From JAXMBX01 sp046349635 (GTDB taxonomy: Bacteria > Planctomycetota > Planctomycetia > Planctomycetales > Planctomycetaceae): a stretch of DNA of 64,000 bases. The notes under the pieces were generated by a model that worked only from the letters and a program-made list of their open reading frames with translations, was not told the DNA's origin and did not search any database. The translations under genes were made by a program, and so were the position numbers. This document shows positions 36,611-47,252 of the stretch, in pieces. The DNA is taken from positions 1-64,000 of the forward strand of contig JAXMBX010000020.1 in NCBI GenBank assembly GCA_046349635.1, written 5' to 3'. Every line of letters starts with the position of its first letter. Position 1 is the stretch's first letter.

Positions 36611-37090
36611 TCGTACTCCGAACCTTTATCGAACAGGCCGTCTCACGAAACGTGACGCGAGGAGACGAGCCAAAAAAATTAAAGCAGCCTGACTCACAGA
36701 AAACTGCCGCTGCGAATCGAAATTTTTTCGTCTTAATGCGAAATAATAGATTCCCAGTATAACGAACCGGTAATCTCACGAGCAGTCTGCGGGAAGAGTA
36801 GTTTTGTGTTTGTGGGGTTCACTTTACAGCCGCCGCTTTCCCGTCGGACCTGTGATAACAATTTCGTAACACTCCAACTTCCTGGAGATCAGGGGGCGGC
36901 GCTGCAATTCGGGAGAGCGCGGCATTCCAAATCCTCGCCAACCCACAGGAAATCCAACTCGATTGAAGATTTTCCTGCAGGGTTTATACTTATAGATTCC
37001 CTGAAAACTCTGTCGTAATTGGAGTTGCGACAAATTCAACCCCTACAAACTCGATTTCTTTAACCTAACAATCTGCGAGGAGCGTCTGTC
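36611..37090. other. Divergent intergenic region between purD and asd
   Basis: About 480 bp with no supported gene. The purD side is AT-rich (stretches near 36670 and 36720-36760) and the asd side ends with AGGAG at about 37077, 9 nt before its GTG start. It must hold both promoters; I could not choose reliable -35/-10 boxes or identify a riboswitch such as a PurR box or lysine element. Confidence 0.5.
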
Positions 37091-38098
<1,008 letters not shown>

Positions 38099-38167
38099 CC
38101 CGCGCTGACCGCTGCCTCTGTATCAACTTCAAAATCTACTCCTTTGAGTGAGTCTCCGAGCAACGTC

Positions 38168-39439
38168 ATGGATCATTTTCACTATCAGAACGGCGAGTTG
38201 TATTGCGAAGAGGTTCCCGTCCGCCAACTGGCGGATACGTACGGCACTCCTCTCTGGATCTATTCCCAGAAGACCCTGCTGCATCACCTGCAGCAGATTC
38301 AATCCGCCTTTGCGGAACTGGACCCCGTGATCTGCTACTCGGTGAAAGCGAATTCCAGCCTCGGCATCCTGAAGGTGATGAAGGACGCGGGGAGCAGCTT
38401 CGACGTCGTCTCGGGGGGAGAACTCTTCCGCGTCAAGCAGGCGGGAGCGGATACCAGCAAGGTGGTCTTCGCCGGCGTCGGCAAAACGGACGAAGAAATC
38501 CGCGCCGCTCTCGAAAATCACATCCTGATGTTCAATGTCGAGAGTGAAGCGGAACTGGACGCCATCGCGCAAGTCGCCTCTTCCATGAATGTCGTAGCCC
38601 CGGTCGCATTGCGGCTGAATCCCGACATTGATGCCAAGACTCACGCCAAGACAACCACCGGCAAGAAGGGGAACAAGTTCGGCATGGACATCGAGCGGGC
38701 CAACGAACTCGCCGACAAGGTCCTGCGCACTCCGTCGCTGGCCCTCAAGGGAATCCACATGCATCTGGGTTCTCCGATCCTCACCACTGACCCCTATGCC
38801 GCCGCCGTCACCAAGGGGGGAGAGGTCATCCAATCCCTCCGCGCCAAGGGGCACGACATAGGCTGGCTCAACCTGGGGGGTGGCTTCGGGATTAATTATC
38901 GCCAGCAGGAAGCACTCCCCGCCTCGGAATATGCCAAGGTCATCGTCCCTGGCGTCAAGGCGATGGGCTGCCGTCTCGCTCTCGAACCGGGGCGGTTCAT
39001 TGTCGGCAACGCCGGCATCCTCGTCAGCCGGGTAATCTTCACCAAGCGGGAAGGGGGGAAGCTGTTCGTCATTCAGGACGCCGCGATGAACGACCTCGTC
39101 CGCCCCGCGATGTACGACGCCTTCCACCGCATCTGGCCCGTGCAGCCCCGCGTTCCCGCTCCCGGGGACTACGAGGCCGACATCCCGGGCTGCGAACCGA
39201 CCGACATCGTCGGGCCGGTGTGTGAATCGGGGGATTGCATGGCCAAGGGACGCTCCCTGCCTCCCGTGGAACGGGGTGAACTGCTCAGCATCTTCTCGGC
39301 GGGAGCCTATGGAACCGCGATGAGCAGCAATTACAATTCCCGCCCGCGCGGGGCCGAGGTCATCGTCAGCGGCTCCCAGGCGAAGCTCATTCGCCGCCGG
39401 GAAACCTATGAAGATCTGGTGGCCCCGGAACTGGTCTGA
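38168..39439 (+). CDS. lysA: Diaminopimelate decarboxylase
   Basis: About 423 residues; PLP enzyme converting meso-DAP to lysine. PLP Lys60 is in VICYSVKANSSLGIL; HMHLGSPI, LGGGFGINY (Gly-rich phosphate loop), EPGRFIVGNAG and the active-site Cys motif VGPVCESGDCMAKGR follow in the standard order. Start: MDHFHY at 38168 is chosen, but an in-frame GTG eight codons earlier is possible, and both have weak SD sites. Paired with asd. Confidence 0.95.
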   Translation: MDHFHYQNGELYCEEVPVRQLADTYGTPLWIYSQKTLLHHLQQIQSAFAELDPVICYSVKANSSLGILKVMKDAGSSFDVVSGGELFRVKQAGADTSKVVFAGVGKTDEEIRAALENHILMFNVESEAELDAIAQVASSMNVVAPVALRLNPDIDAKTHAKTTTGKKGNKFGMDIERANELADKVLRTPSLALKGIHMHLGSPILTTDPYAAAVTKGGEVIQSLRAKGHDIGWLNLGGGFGINYRQQEALPASEYAKVIVPGVKAMGCRLALEPGRFIVGNAGILVSRVIFTKREGGKLFVIQDAAMNDLVRPAMYDAFHRIWPVQPRVPAPGDYEADIPGCEPTDIVGPVCESGDCMAKGRSLPPVERGELLSIFSAGAYGTAMSSNYNSRPRGAEVIVSGSQAKLIRRRETYEDLVAPELV

Positions 39440-39731
39440 GCGAGACCTTTTCCCCACCTTCGTTGACTGCTGCAGTCCGAACCGTCCGCACCACGGTTAC
39501 AATCAACTGGCCCAACCTCCGGGAAGAGTCGGAGCAGGGTTCCTTTCGATGAACTGAAAGGAAGCTCCGCGCGCCTTCCCCGGTGGGGAATTTCAGCCGC
39601 GGATTTCTTCCTCCAATCGTTAGAAAACGATTGTTTTACGTAACTTTCCCGGCTTACGATGGAGAATCGTGGAGTGCGTTTTTTAGCCGCCTCCTGATTC
39701 GGCGATCCCTCTTTCAGGTCAGTCATTCTCC

Positions 39732-42080
39732 ATGCCCGCAATGAAGATCTTTACCCCGCTGGTCGCGCTCTGGTTCGGAATCCTGCTCCTGTCGGGGATG
39801 ATCCCCTCGACACTCTTTGCCCAGGAGAAACCGGCGGAGACGGAAGCGGCCGACAAAGCCCCCCCGGCAGAGGCCCAGCCTGCGGCCGATGCCCCTCCTT
39901 CCGACGAAAAACCTGAGGGTGAAGAGGCCAAGCCCGTTCCCCTGAGCAAGACTCTCGTTTCACCTCTGACAAAAGTTCCCAAGACCCCCGCGGAACTGTT
40001 CGATGCCGTCATGCTGATGACCGATCTGGCTCGGCCTGATCTGGCCAAGGTCTACTTGAAGAAACTGCTGACGCTCCCGCCTAAGGATGAGGACATCCTG
40101 CAGCTTCGCCGGGAACTCGGCCCGACGATCTTCCTGAAGCTCGCCAATATCAAGGAACTGCAGCCCGAATCGATTGATCTGCTCAATCGCGTGAACAAAG
40201 TCATCGGCGATCACATGGCGAACCCCGCCACCTCCCGCCGCATGCTGGATGACCTGCGGGGATCCGCCGACGCACGCGATGCCGCATTCGTGGAACTCCG
40301 CGCCGCGGGAGAACTGACCGTCCCCGCCATCCTGGTCGAGTTGCAGGATCCCGCCGCCGCCGAGCTGCGCACCACCTTGACCGAACTCCTGGTGAAAATC
40401 GGCAAGCCTGCCGTCCCGCAATTAATCGCCGCGGTCGACACGCCCGATGAGGAACTGCGAGCCCGGGTGATTCGCATTCTGGGAGATATCGAAGATCCCC
40501 GCGCCACGCAGCACCTCTGGTATTTCGCCGTCGCCCCCCAGATGACTGAGGGAGTGCGGACCGCTGCACGCGCCGCGCTGACGAAACTCACCGGTCACGA
40601 CGTCGCCCCCGAGATTCTCTCCGGGCAAGTCTCCGAAAAGCTGCGTGAACTGGCCCGGCTGTACTATCGCGGTCAACCGATCGCTCCCCCGGACCTGCAG
40701 GGAAAGGTCACGTTCTGGCTGTGGGACAAGGACCGCAAGACGGTCGTCGCACGGCGCATGGATCCGCATGAAGCCACGCAACTCTGGGCGCTCCGTTTCG
40801 CCCGCCGGTCGCTGGAGCTCTCCCCCAAGGATGAAGAAATTCAGACCGTCTTCCTGACCGGCGCATTGGGGTATGAAACCCATGAAAAAGAGGGGATCTG
40901 GATCACTCCGGAGAATCCCGGCAGCGCGTTTGAACTGGCTGTCGCCGCCGGCCCCGAACTCATCTCCAAAGTGCTGGAAGTGGCGTTGGAAGACCGTCGT
41001 ATGACCGCCGCCGTCGGTGCCCTGCGGGCCTTGGCCCGCAACGCCACAATGCAGCAATTACACGGGAGCGGCACCCACCTTGCCCCCATGGTCCGGGCGC
41101 TGGATGATCCTGACCTTCGCGTGCAATATGAAGCCGCCCAGGCGATCATCGCGATTCGCCCCAGTTCCGGGTTCCGGAATCACCAGCGGGTCATTGCGAT
41201 TCTGGCCCGGTGCCTGACGGACAGCGTCGAGCCTCCCCGACAGGCGTTGGTCATTGACCCCAATACCAGCCGCGGCGTGGTCATCGCGGGCCTCGTGCAG
41301 GGGATCGGTTATCAATCCTCCCTCAGCCACAACGGCCGCGAAGGCTTCCGCCGTGCGAGTGAAGGCAATGCCCCCGACCTGATCATGGTGAACGCGCAAG
41401 TCGGGCAGTGGCCCTTGACCGAAACCATTGCCAACTTCCGGGCCGATTCCCGCACCCGTCAGATGCCCATCGTGATCTTCGGCGATGAAAGCCTGAAAGC
41501 CAAATATGCCCTGCGGACCGCGCGCGATTCGAGGTTGTACGTCATCCGCGAACCCTACTCCGTCGCGGACCTCGAAAACAACGTCAAGGACTTTCTCGCC
41601 TCGCAAACCGTCACTCCTCTCAGTCCCGCGGAACGGCAACGGGAATCCAGGGGAGCCGCGGAAGCCCTCAACTTTGTCGTCCGCACACCTCTCGGGGAGA
41701 TCTTCTCTCTGGCGGGAACCGAGCAATTGATCATTCAGGGAACGCGCAATCCCGCCCTGGTCTACGACCTGCTGGCCCCCCTGGCGACCTTCTCCACGGC
41801 TGATGCCCAGCAACGCCTGGCCGACATTGTGGTCGATGAAAAAATCGACATGGCGGAACGCATTCAGGCAGCCCGTCTCCTCGCCACGCATGTGCAGAAA
41901 AACTCGCTGTTAATCACCGCCGATTCGGTGAACCGCCTCCGGACCCTGTGGCGAAGCGGCGATCCCGATTTGCGGACACCACTCGCGAGCCTGATCGGGG
42001 CCTTGAAGCCCAATTCGACCCTCATCGGGGAACATCTGCTGCTCTATCGCCCGGAGATCAAACTCCCCAAAGCGGAGTGA
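39732..42080 (+). CDS. Exported HEAT-repeat protein with a degenerate receiver-like domain
   Basis: 782 residues. A signal peptide (LVALWFGILLLSGMIPSTLFAQ) and an Ala/Glu/Pro linker precede helical repeats of HEAT type at about residues 60-500 (TVPAILVELQDPAAAELRTT, KPAVPQLIAAVDTPDEELRA; later LDDPDLRVQYEAAQAIIAIR). Residues about 500-630 look like a CheY-like receiver fold: RQALVIDPNTSRGVVIAGLV, then APDLIMVNAQVG where the phospho-acceptor Asp would be Asn (about residue 556), then MPIVIFGDESLKAK and RLYVIREPYSVADLENNV. The last part returns to helices. A phosphorelay receiver in the periplasm would be odd, so this is probably a scaffold. Start could be 39741. It precedes the sigma-54 activator. 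Confidence 0.72.
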   Translation: MPAMKIFTPLVALWFGILLLSGMIPSTLFAQEKPAETEAADKAPPAEAQPAADAPPSDEKPEGEEAKPVPLSKTLVSPLTKVPKTPAELFDAVMLMTDLARPDLAKVYLKKLLTLPPKDEDILQLRRELGPTIFLKLANIKELQPESIDLLNRVNKVIGDHMANPATSRRMLDDLRGSADARDAAFVELRAAGELTVPAILVELQDPAAAELRTTLTELLVKIGKPAVPQLIAAVDTPDEELRARVIRILGDIEDPRATQHLWYFAVAPQMTEGVRTAARAALTKLTGHDVAPEILSGQVSEKLRELARLYYRGQPIAPPDLQGKVTFWLWDKDRKTVVARRMDPHEATQLWALRFARRSLELSPKDEEIQTVFLTGALGYETHEKEGIWITPENPGSAFELAVAAGPELISKVLEVALEDRRMTAAVGALRALARNATMQQLHGSGTHLAPMVRALDDPDLRVQYEAAQAIIAIRPSSGFRNHQRVIAILARCLTDSVEPPRQALVIDPNTSRGVVIAGLVQGIGYQSSLSHNGREGFRRASEGNAPDLIMVNAQVGQWPLTETIANFRADSRTRQMPIVIFGDESLKAKYALRTARDSRLYVIREPYSVADLENNVKDFLASQTVTPLSPAERQRESRGAAEALNFVVRTPLGEIFSLAGTEQLIIQGTRNPALVYDLLAPLATFSTADAQQRLADIVVDEKIDMAERIQAARLLATHVQKNSLLITADSVNRLRTLWRSGDPDLRTPLASLIGALKPNSTLIGEHLLLYRPEIKLPKAE

Positions 42081-42305
42081 TTTTAGCGATTTGAGGGATC
42101 TTCCGGCCTTGCCGGACCTGATGGCAGTTCTGCACCCGATTCTGACGTAATTCCTTCCGGTCGGTCGATCATTTCGTCCCTCGCTTTATTTCCTGACACA
42201 CAAACTTCCCCTCCGCCCCAGAACCGCCTATAATCACGGCAGTGATCCCACAAAATGCACAAGGACCGGGCTGCGCCGCCTTGGTTCTCGAAATAGGGCG
42301 GGGGA

Positions 42306-43370
42306 ATGGCCAGTTATTCTCAGGGTGGAGCAGGGTCCGCAAAAGAAACAGAGATCTCAGGGGTCATCGGGAGCAGTTCCGCGATGCGGCAGGTCTATCT
42401 CATGACCCGCCAGGTCGCCCCCAGTTCGGCGACGGTCCTCCTGACGGGGGAGACCGGTACCGGCAAGGAACTGATCGCGCGGGCTCTCCATGAACTCAGC
42501 AGCCGGACCACCGGCCCGTTTATTCGCGTGAATTGCGGCGCCTTAAGCGAGAGCCTGCTGGAAAGCGAACTCTTCGGCCACGTCAAAGGGGCCTTCACCA
42601 GCGCCAACGAAAATCGAACCGGGCGTTTTGAAGCGGCCCACGGCGGAACCATCTTCCTCGATGAGATCAACTCCGTCAGCTTCAAGCTCCAGGTCAAACT
42701 ACTCCGCGTCCTGCAGGAACAGGAATTCGAACGGGTCGGCGACACCAAGACGATCAAGGTCGATTGCCGCGTCGTCGCCGCCACCAACCGCGATCTGCTC
42801 GACGAAATCGCCGAAGGGCGCTTTCGCGAAGACCTCTATTATCGGCTGAATGTCGTCCCCATCGACCTCCCCCCGTTGCGCGAGCGGCGGGATGACATCC
42901 CGGCTTTGGTCAATTTCTTCGTCCAGCGGTATGCGGAGAAAAACCGCGTTCCGGTCCCCGTCATCTCGGATGACGTCATCGACACGTTCCAGAAGTACGT
43001 CTGGCCGGGCAACGTTCGGGAACTGCAGAACTACGTCGAACGGGCGATCGTGCTTTCCAACGCGGGGAAAATCACACCGGATCTCCTTCCCGCCCACGTC
43101 CGGGGGTTGACCCCCGTTCGTATTTCCCGTCACGGCCCGAAATCAATGGATTCCCTGTGTCGCGAACTTGTGGCGCTGGGGATTGCCTCAGCCCCCGATT
43201 CGGAGAATCTGTACGAGGGGGTCGTCTCCGTCGTCGAGAAAGAGCTGATCGACCAGGTGCTCCGTTCCTGCCAGGGGGTCCAGACCAAGGCTGCCACCCG
43301 CCTCGGGATCAACCGCAACACCTTGCATAAGAAAATCAGCGATTATCAACTGGAATCCCGCCCGGAATAG
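42306..43370 (+). CDS. Sigma-54-dependent activator, AAA+ with Fis HTH, no sensory domain
   Basis: 354 residues: no receiver, PAS or GAF domain, so the N-terminus starts almost at the AAA+ core, as in PspF-type activators. Walker A GETGTGKE, the sigma-54 loop GAFTSA (canonical GAFTGA; Gly to Ser at position 5), Walker B GGTIFLDEI, arginine fingers in FREDLYYRLNVVPIDLPPLRER, and a C-terminal Fis-type helix-turn-helix (AATRLGINRNTLHKKISDY). It activates sigma-54 promoters by ATP hydrolysis. The signal it senses must come from another protein. A near-consensus sigma-54 promoter exists at 22359 in this window, but no link is shown. Confidence 0.92.
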   Translation: MASYSQGGAGSAKETEISGVIGSSSAMRQVYLMTRQVAPSSATVLLTGETGTGKELIARALHELSSRTTGPFIRVNCGALSESLLESELFGHVKGAFTSANENRTGRFEAAHGGTIFLDEINSVSFKLQVKLLRVLQEQEFERVGDTKTIKVDCRVVAATNRDLLDEIAEGRFREDLYYRLNVVPIDLPPLRERRDDIPALVNFFVQRYAEKNRVPVPVISDDVIDTFQKYVWPGNVRELQNYVERAIVLSNAGKITPDLLPAHVRGLTPVRISRHGPKSMDSLCRELVALGIASAPDSENLYEGVVSVVEKELIDQVLRSCQGVQTKAATRLGINRNTLHKKISDYQLESRPE

Positions 43371-43484
43371 GGCAGGGAAGACCCTGAATCTCGTTGGGAA
43401 CCTGCTGCCGCAATTCCGCACCGTCCCTCGCGCGGATATAATCGAGGGAATTCCACAGTATGAATCGCGGTTGAGGCGTGCGGG

Positions 43485-44372
43485 ATGGACAAGATCCAGG
43501 TGTTTTGCTTTCTGGCCAGCTACAGCGTGGCCTTTGTCCTGGAACTCTACCGCTTTCGGGGGAAAAACCAGGTTAGCCGGCTCATCGCCCTCGCGTTCAG
43601 CCTGGCAGGTCTGGTGGCCCATACCCTCTATCTCCTCGCCCGCTCCCGCCAGTTGCATCTCCCGCCCCTGTTGAGTTCCCCCCATGACTGGCTGCTGGTC
43701 CTCTCCTGGCTGGCGGTGATTTCCTACATCACCCTGACGTTATGCGACCGGGACTTGCCGATCGGCGTATTTCTCCTCCCGATCGTCCTCGCCTGTATCG
43801 GCGCCTCGTATTTCGTCCAGACCCAGATTTCGAAGCCCCAGCTCGACGCGCTCCGCGGCTGGAAGATGCTCCATGCCTCGCTGCTCGTCCTGGGAATGCT
43901 CGGGGTGATTGTCGGCCTGGTCCTCTCCCTGATGTACTTGTTCCAGCAGAATCGTCTCAAGCACCGCCGTCTGCTGACCCCCGGCATGGCCATGCCCAAC
44001 CTGGAACGCCTGGCCCGACTGAACCGGGCCGCCATCCTGATTTCCGTCCCGCTCCTCACGTTCGGATTCGCGACGGGCATCGGACTGATCCTCTTTCTGC
44101 GTGGAGAACGAGAGGCCAGTTATTGGACCGACCCCCTTGTCCTGGGAAGCGCCGTCATGTGGGTCGTCATGGTCGCCTTGTTCACCCGTCTGCTGACCAC
44201 CAATCGCGGGCAGGGGAGGCAGGTCGCCCTCCTGACGCTCTGGTCCTGCGGATTTCTGCTGGTCACGCTGCTGGGATTGCAGATCGTCTCCGGCAGGGTG
44301 GGATCCAAGACCTGGCATGCGGGTGATCCGTCGGATTTACCTCTTTCTCATTTTGTTGTGAGTCGGAGGTAG
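43485..44372 (+). CDS. HemX/CcsA-like membrane protein
   Basis: 295 residues with about eight hydrophobic helices. It resembles the HemX/CcsA cytochrome c assembly family: SYSVAFVLELYRF, TLYLLARSRQLHLPPLLSSP, a conserved His-bearing LDALRGWKMLHASLLVLGML, and later RLNRAAILISVPLLTFGFAT. Members of this group sit beside hemA and regulate its stability or handle haem. The gene is 5 bp before hemA, which strongly supports coupling. The WD-rich motif of CcsA/CcmF is not obvious. Confidence 0.85.
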   Translation: MDKIQVFCFLASYSVAFVLELYRFRGKNQVSRLIALAFSLAGLVAHTLYLLARSRQLHLPPLLSSPHDWLLVLSWLAVISYITLTLCDRDLPIGVFLLPIVLACIGASYFVQTQISKPQLDALRGWKMLHASLLVLGMLGVIVGLVLSLMYLFQQNRLKHRRLLTPGMAMPNLERLARLNRAAILISVPLLTFGFATGIGLILFLRGEREASYWTDPLVLGSAVMWVVMVALFTRLLTTNRGQGRQVALLTLWSCGFLLVTLLGLQIVSGRVGSKTWHAGDPSDLPLSHFVVSRR

Positions 44373-44376
44373 CCCC

Positions 44377-45651
44377 GTGCATCTGCAAGTCATCCACTGC
44401 AACTATCAGACGGCCGATCTGAATGTGCGCGAAAGGCTCGCCTTTACCCCGGAGCGGGTCCAGGAGGCCTACCGCGAACTGAAACGCCGCTTCCCCACGT
44501 CGGAACACGTCATCCTCTCCACCTGCAATCGGGTCGAGTTGTATTCCGCGAACACCTCGCTCGAACATGGCCCGACGCATCAGGACATCGCCCGTTTTCT
44601 CGCGGAATTTCACCAGATTCCCCTGGATGATTTTATTGGGGATCTGGTGGAACGGACCGGCACGGACGTCGTGCGGCATCTGTTTAGCGTCGCTTCCAGC
44701 CTCGACAGCATGGTCCTCGGCGAACCGCAGATCGTCGCACAGGTCCGGGAAGCCTACAGCCAGGCCAAGTCCATGCAGGCGGACGGCCCGCTGACCACCC
44801 CGTTGTTCGAACGGGCCTTGAGCGTCTCCAAGCGGGTCCGCACGGAGACCGGCCTCTCCGAAGGACGGGTCTCCATTGCCAGCGTCGCCGTGGGAGAATT
44901 CGGCAAGGGAATCTTCGAACGCTTTGACGATAAGCACGTCCTCGTCATCGGGGCCGGGCAGATGGCCGAGGAAACCCTCCGCTACCTTCAGGACGAAGGG
45001 GTCCGCAAGATCACCGTCATTAACCGCAACAAGGAGCGGGCGCAGGTTCTGGCAGGACAGTGGGGGGGAGCGGTCCGTTCCTGGGAAGATCTCGATCTCA
45101 CGCTCGCCGAGGCGGACGTCATCGTCAGCACGACGGGGGCCGACCGCCCCATTGTCGATGCCCCCCGCTTCCGCCGAGTCCGCCAGCAGAATGGCATGCG
45201 CCCCGTTTTCATCCTCGATCTCGGCGCACCGCGCGACTTCACCTCCGATGTGGCCGACGTCGATGAAGAGGTCTACCTCTACTGCATCGATGACCTGCAG
45301 GCCACCTGCGAACAGAACCGCAAGCGAAGGCAGAAGGAACTCGACAAGGCCTGGAACATCATCGAGCAGGAGACCGATGCCTTCACCGCCACCCTGGCAC
45401 ATCGAGCCACTGGCCCTCTGGTCCGGGAACTCCGCGAACGCTGGAACGAGATCGTGGAGATGGAAACCCAGCGTTTGTTTCAGAAGCTCCCGCATCTTGA
45501 GGCAGAGCGGGATGAAATCACAAAGTCCATCGAGCGAATCGTCAACAAGCTCCTCCACCCTCCCATGGAGGCCCTGCGGGACGAGGCCCGCGAAGGGACT
45601 CCCCACGGCCTGATGGACGCTCTCAAAAAGCTGTTCCACCTCGGCGAATAA
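44377..45651 (+). CDS. hemA: Glutamyl-tRNA reductase
   Basis: 424 residues; NADPH-dependent reduction of glutamyl-tRNA to glutamate-1-semialdehyde, the first step of C5 tetrapyrrole synthesis. Catalytic Cys50 is in HVILSTCNRVELYSA; the NADPH fold is VLVIGAGQMAEETLRYL; dimerisation helices end in RERWNEIVEMETQR. The start is GTG with CGGAGG 8 nt upstream. Downstream haem genes (hemL, hemB) are not in the window. Confidence 0.97.
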   Translation: MHLQVIHCNYQTADLNVRERLAFTPERVQEAYRELKRRFPTSEHVILSTCNRVELYSANTSLEHGPTHQDIARFLAEFHQIPLDDFIGDLVERTGTDVVRHLFSVASSLDSMVLGEPQIVAQVREAYSQAKSMQADGPLTTPLFERALSVSKRVRTETGLSEGRVSIASVAVGEFGKGIFERFDDKHVLVIGAGQMAEETLRYLQDEGVRKITVINRNKERAQVLAGQWGGAVRSWEDLDLTLAEADVIVSTTGADRPIVDAPRFRRVRQQNGMRPVFILDLGAPRDFTSDVADVDEEVYLYCIDDLQATCEQNRKRRQKELDKAWNIIEQETDAFTATLAHRATGPLVRELRERWNEIVEMETQRLFQKLPHLEAERDEITKSIERIVNKLLHPPMEALRDEAREGTPHGLMDALKKLFHLGE

Positions 45652-45816
45652 GCCCTTCTGCCGCACGATTCGCTCCCGAAATCCCTGCATTTCGCGGCCG
45701 GATTCCCTCTTGCCCAAAACCCCGCTTCCCGCGAAAATTCCGCCCCCCTCGGGAAAACCTCTTTCCCGCTGGTCCGCTCGCCGTACATCTCCTCATTCCC
45801 GTGGGAGCCCGGTTCC

Positions 45817-47151
45817 ATGAAACCCACGTCCCTGTTCGCGATCCTGCTGGCATTGATTGGCCTCGTCATCTTTTCGCCGGTTTTAGTCCGGGGAGAAGAA
45901 CCCCGGCTTCTGGAACAACTCGGGAAACAGATCTTTTTCGATCCGCAGTTGTCCAACCCGGTCGGGCAGTCCTGCGCCAGTTGCCACCACCCCGCCACCG
46001 GTTTCACCGGGCCCCAGGCGAAGATCAACCTCGAAGGGGCGGTGATGGAAGGGGCCGTCAAGGGACGGTTCGGCAAGCGCAAACCCCCCACGGTCTCCTA
46101 TGCCTCCTTCAGCCCCTCTTTCAGCCGCGATCCCAAATCGGGAGACACGACGGGAGGCCAGTTCTGGGACGGTCGTGCCCACACGTTGACGGATCAGGCG
46201 ACAGGCCCGCTCCTCAATCCGCTCGAACAGAACAACGCCGATGCAGTCGCACTTTTCAAGAAGCTGCAACACTCCTCGTATCGACCGTTATTCGAGAAAG
46301 TTCACGGGGCGGGGACATTGGAGGATTCTCCCGAAAATGTGAATCAGGTCCTCAGCCGAATCGCCGCCTCGCTCGCCGCTTACGAATCCTCGCACGAAGT
46401 AAATCCGTTCAGCTCGAAGTACGATGCCTACCTCGCCGGCCAGGCGAAACTTTCCCCCAGCGAAGCCCGGGGCCTGGAGCTTTTCGCCGGCAAGGCTAAC
46501 TGTGCGAACTGCCATCCCCACAAACCGGGGGACGACGGCAGCCCGCCGTTGTTCACCGATTTCACCTACGACAACCTCGGGATTCCGCGCAACCGCCTGA
46601 ACCCGTTCTATCGCATGCCCGCCGACATCAATCCCGATGGTGAACAGCACGTCGATCTGGGACTCTATGAAACCGTCAAGGAACAGGAACTCCGCGGCGC
46701 CTTCAAGGTCCCCACGCTACGCAATGTCGATCGCCGTCCCCACCCCGGATTCGTGAAAGCCTACACCCACAACGGCTATTTCAAGAGCCTCAAGGATGTC
46801 ATCCACTTCTACAACCTCCGCGACGTCCGCCCCGGGGACTTTCCCCCTGCGGAAGTTCCCGAGACCGTCAATCACGAGGAACTCGGCAACCTCAAGCTGA
46901 CCGATGCCGAGGAGAACGACCTCGTCGCGTTCCTCAAGACACTCACCGATGGCTACATGGACTCCGACCAGGTCGCTGAGAAAACCCCCAAGGTCGAAAA
47001 GATCCCCCAGCGGGGACAACCGGTTTCCAGTCCGGTCGTCGCCCGTCCGGCCACCTTCCAGCGGGCCAACGATCTGCAGCGGATCCAGCAATTCCGGAGG
47101 CAGTACCAGCAGACCGCCAGGCCCGACACCCCCCAAAAATCTACACGCTGA
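45817..47151 (+). CDS. MauG/CcpA-type di-haem cytochrome c peroxidase
   Basis: 444 residues with a signal peptide (LFAILLALIGLVIFSPVLV RGEE). Two haem motifs: CASCHH at residues 53-57 (high-potential-type N-terminal site) and CANCHPH at about 228-233. The family motifs FDPQLSNPVGQSCASCHHPA, GRAHTLTDQATGPLLNP and the C-terminal PTLRNVDRRPHPGFVKAYTH are in order. It reduces peroxide or acts as a MauG-like oxidase in the periplasm. The last 40 residues are Pro/Gln/Arg-rich. The SD is GGGAG. It ends just before palindrome copy A. Confidence 0.9.
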   Translation: MKPTSLFAILLALIGLVIFSPVLVRGEEPRLLEQLGKQIFFDPQLSNPVGQSCASCHHPATGFTGPQAKINLEGAVMEGAVKGRFGKRKPPTVSYASFSPSFSRDPKSGDTTGGQFWDGRAHTLTDQATGPLLNPLEQNNADAVALFKKLQHSSYRPLFEKVHGAGTLEDSPENVNQVLSRIAASLAAYESSHEVNPFSSKYDAYLAGQAKLSPSEARGLELFAGKANCANCHPHKPGDDGSPPLFTDFTYDNLGIPRNRLNPFYRMPADINPDGEQHVDLGLYETVKEQELRGAFKVPTLRNVDRRPHPGFVKAYTHNGYFKSLKDVIHFYNLRDVRPGDFPPAEVPETVNHEELGNLKLTDAEENDLVAFLKTLTDGYMDSDQVAEKTPKVEKIPQRGQPVSSPVVARPATFQRANDLQRIQQFRRQYQQTARPDTPQKSTR

Positions 47152-47155
47152 AAGC

Positions 47156-47235
47156 ATCTCACAACATGCGGTTGGCGATCACGTTGAATCTGTTGTTTCA
47201 GAGAAACGTGCTCGTCCAGAGCATTCTGTGATATC
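47156..47235 (+). repeat. Palindromic element copy A
   Basis: About 80 bp between the convergent cytochrome peroxidase and DUF1559 genes. It shares the segments CATGCGGTTGG, GATCACGTT and TCGTCCAGAGCATT with copies B-D and has imperfect terminal inverted repeats (11 of 14 bases). Confidence 0.75.
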
Positions 47236-47252
47236 GCCTGATCAGAAACAGA

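Noticed and set aside
35363..36655. Long open frame on the plus strand opposite purD
   Set aside because: It lies wholly antisense to a clear purD gene; the peptide has no family features.
38129..39457. 442-codon minus-strand frame opposite lysA
   Set aside because: Mirror of lysA coding constraint; no domain.
42101..42125. TCCGGC/GCCGGA hairpin after the HEAT-repeat gene as a terminator
   Set aside because: Short stem, no T-tract.
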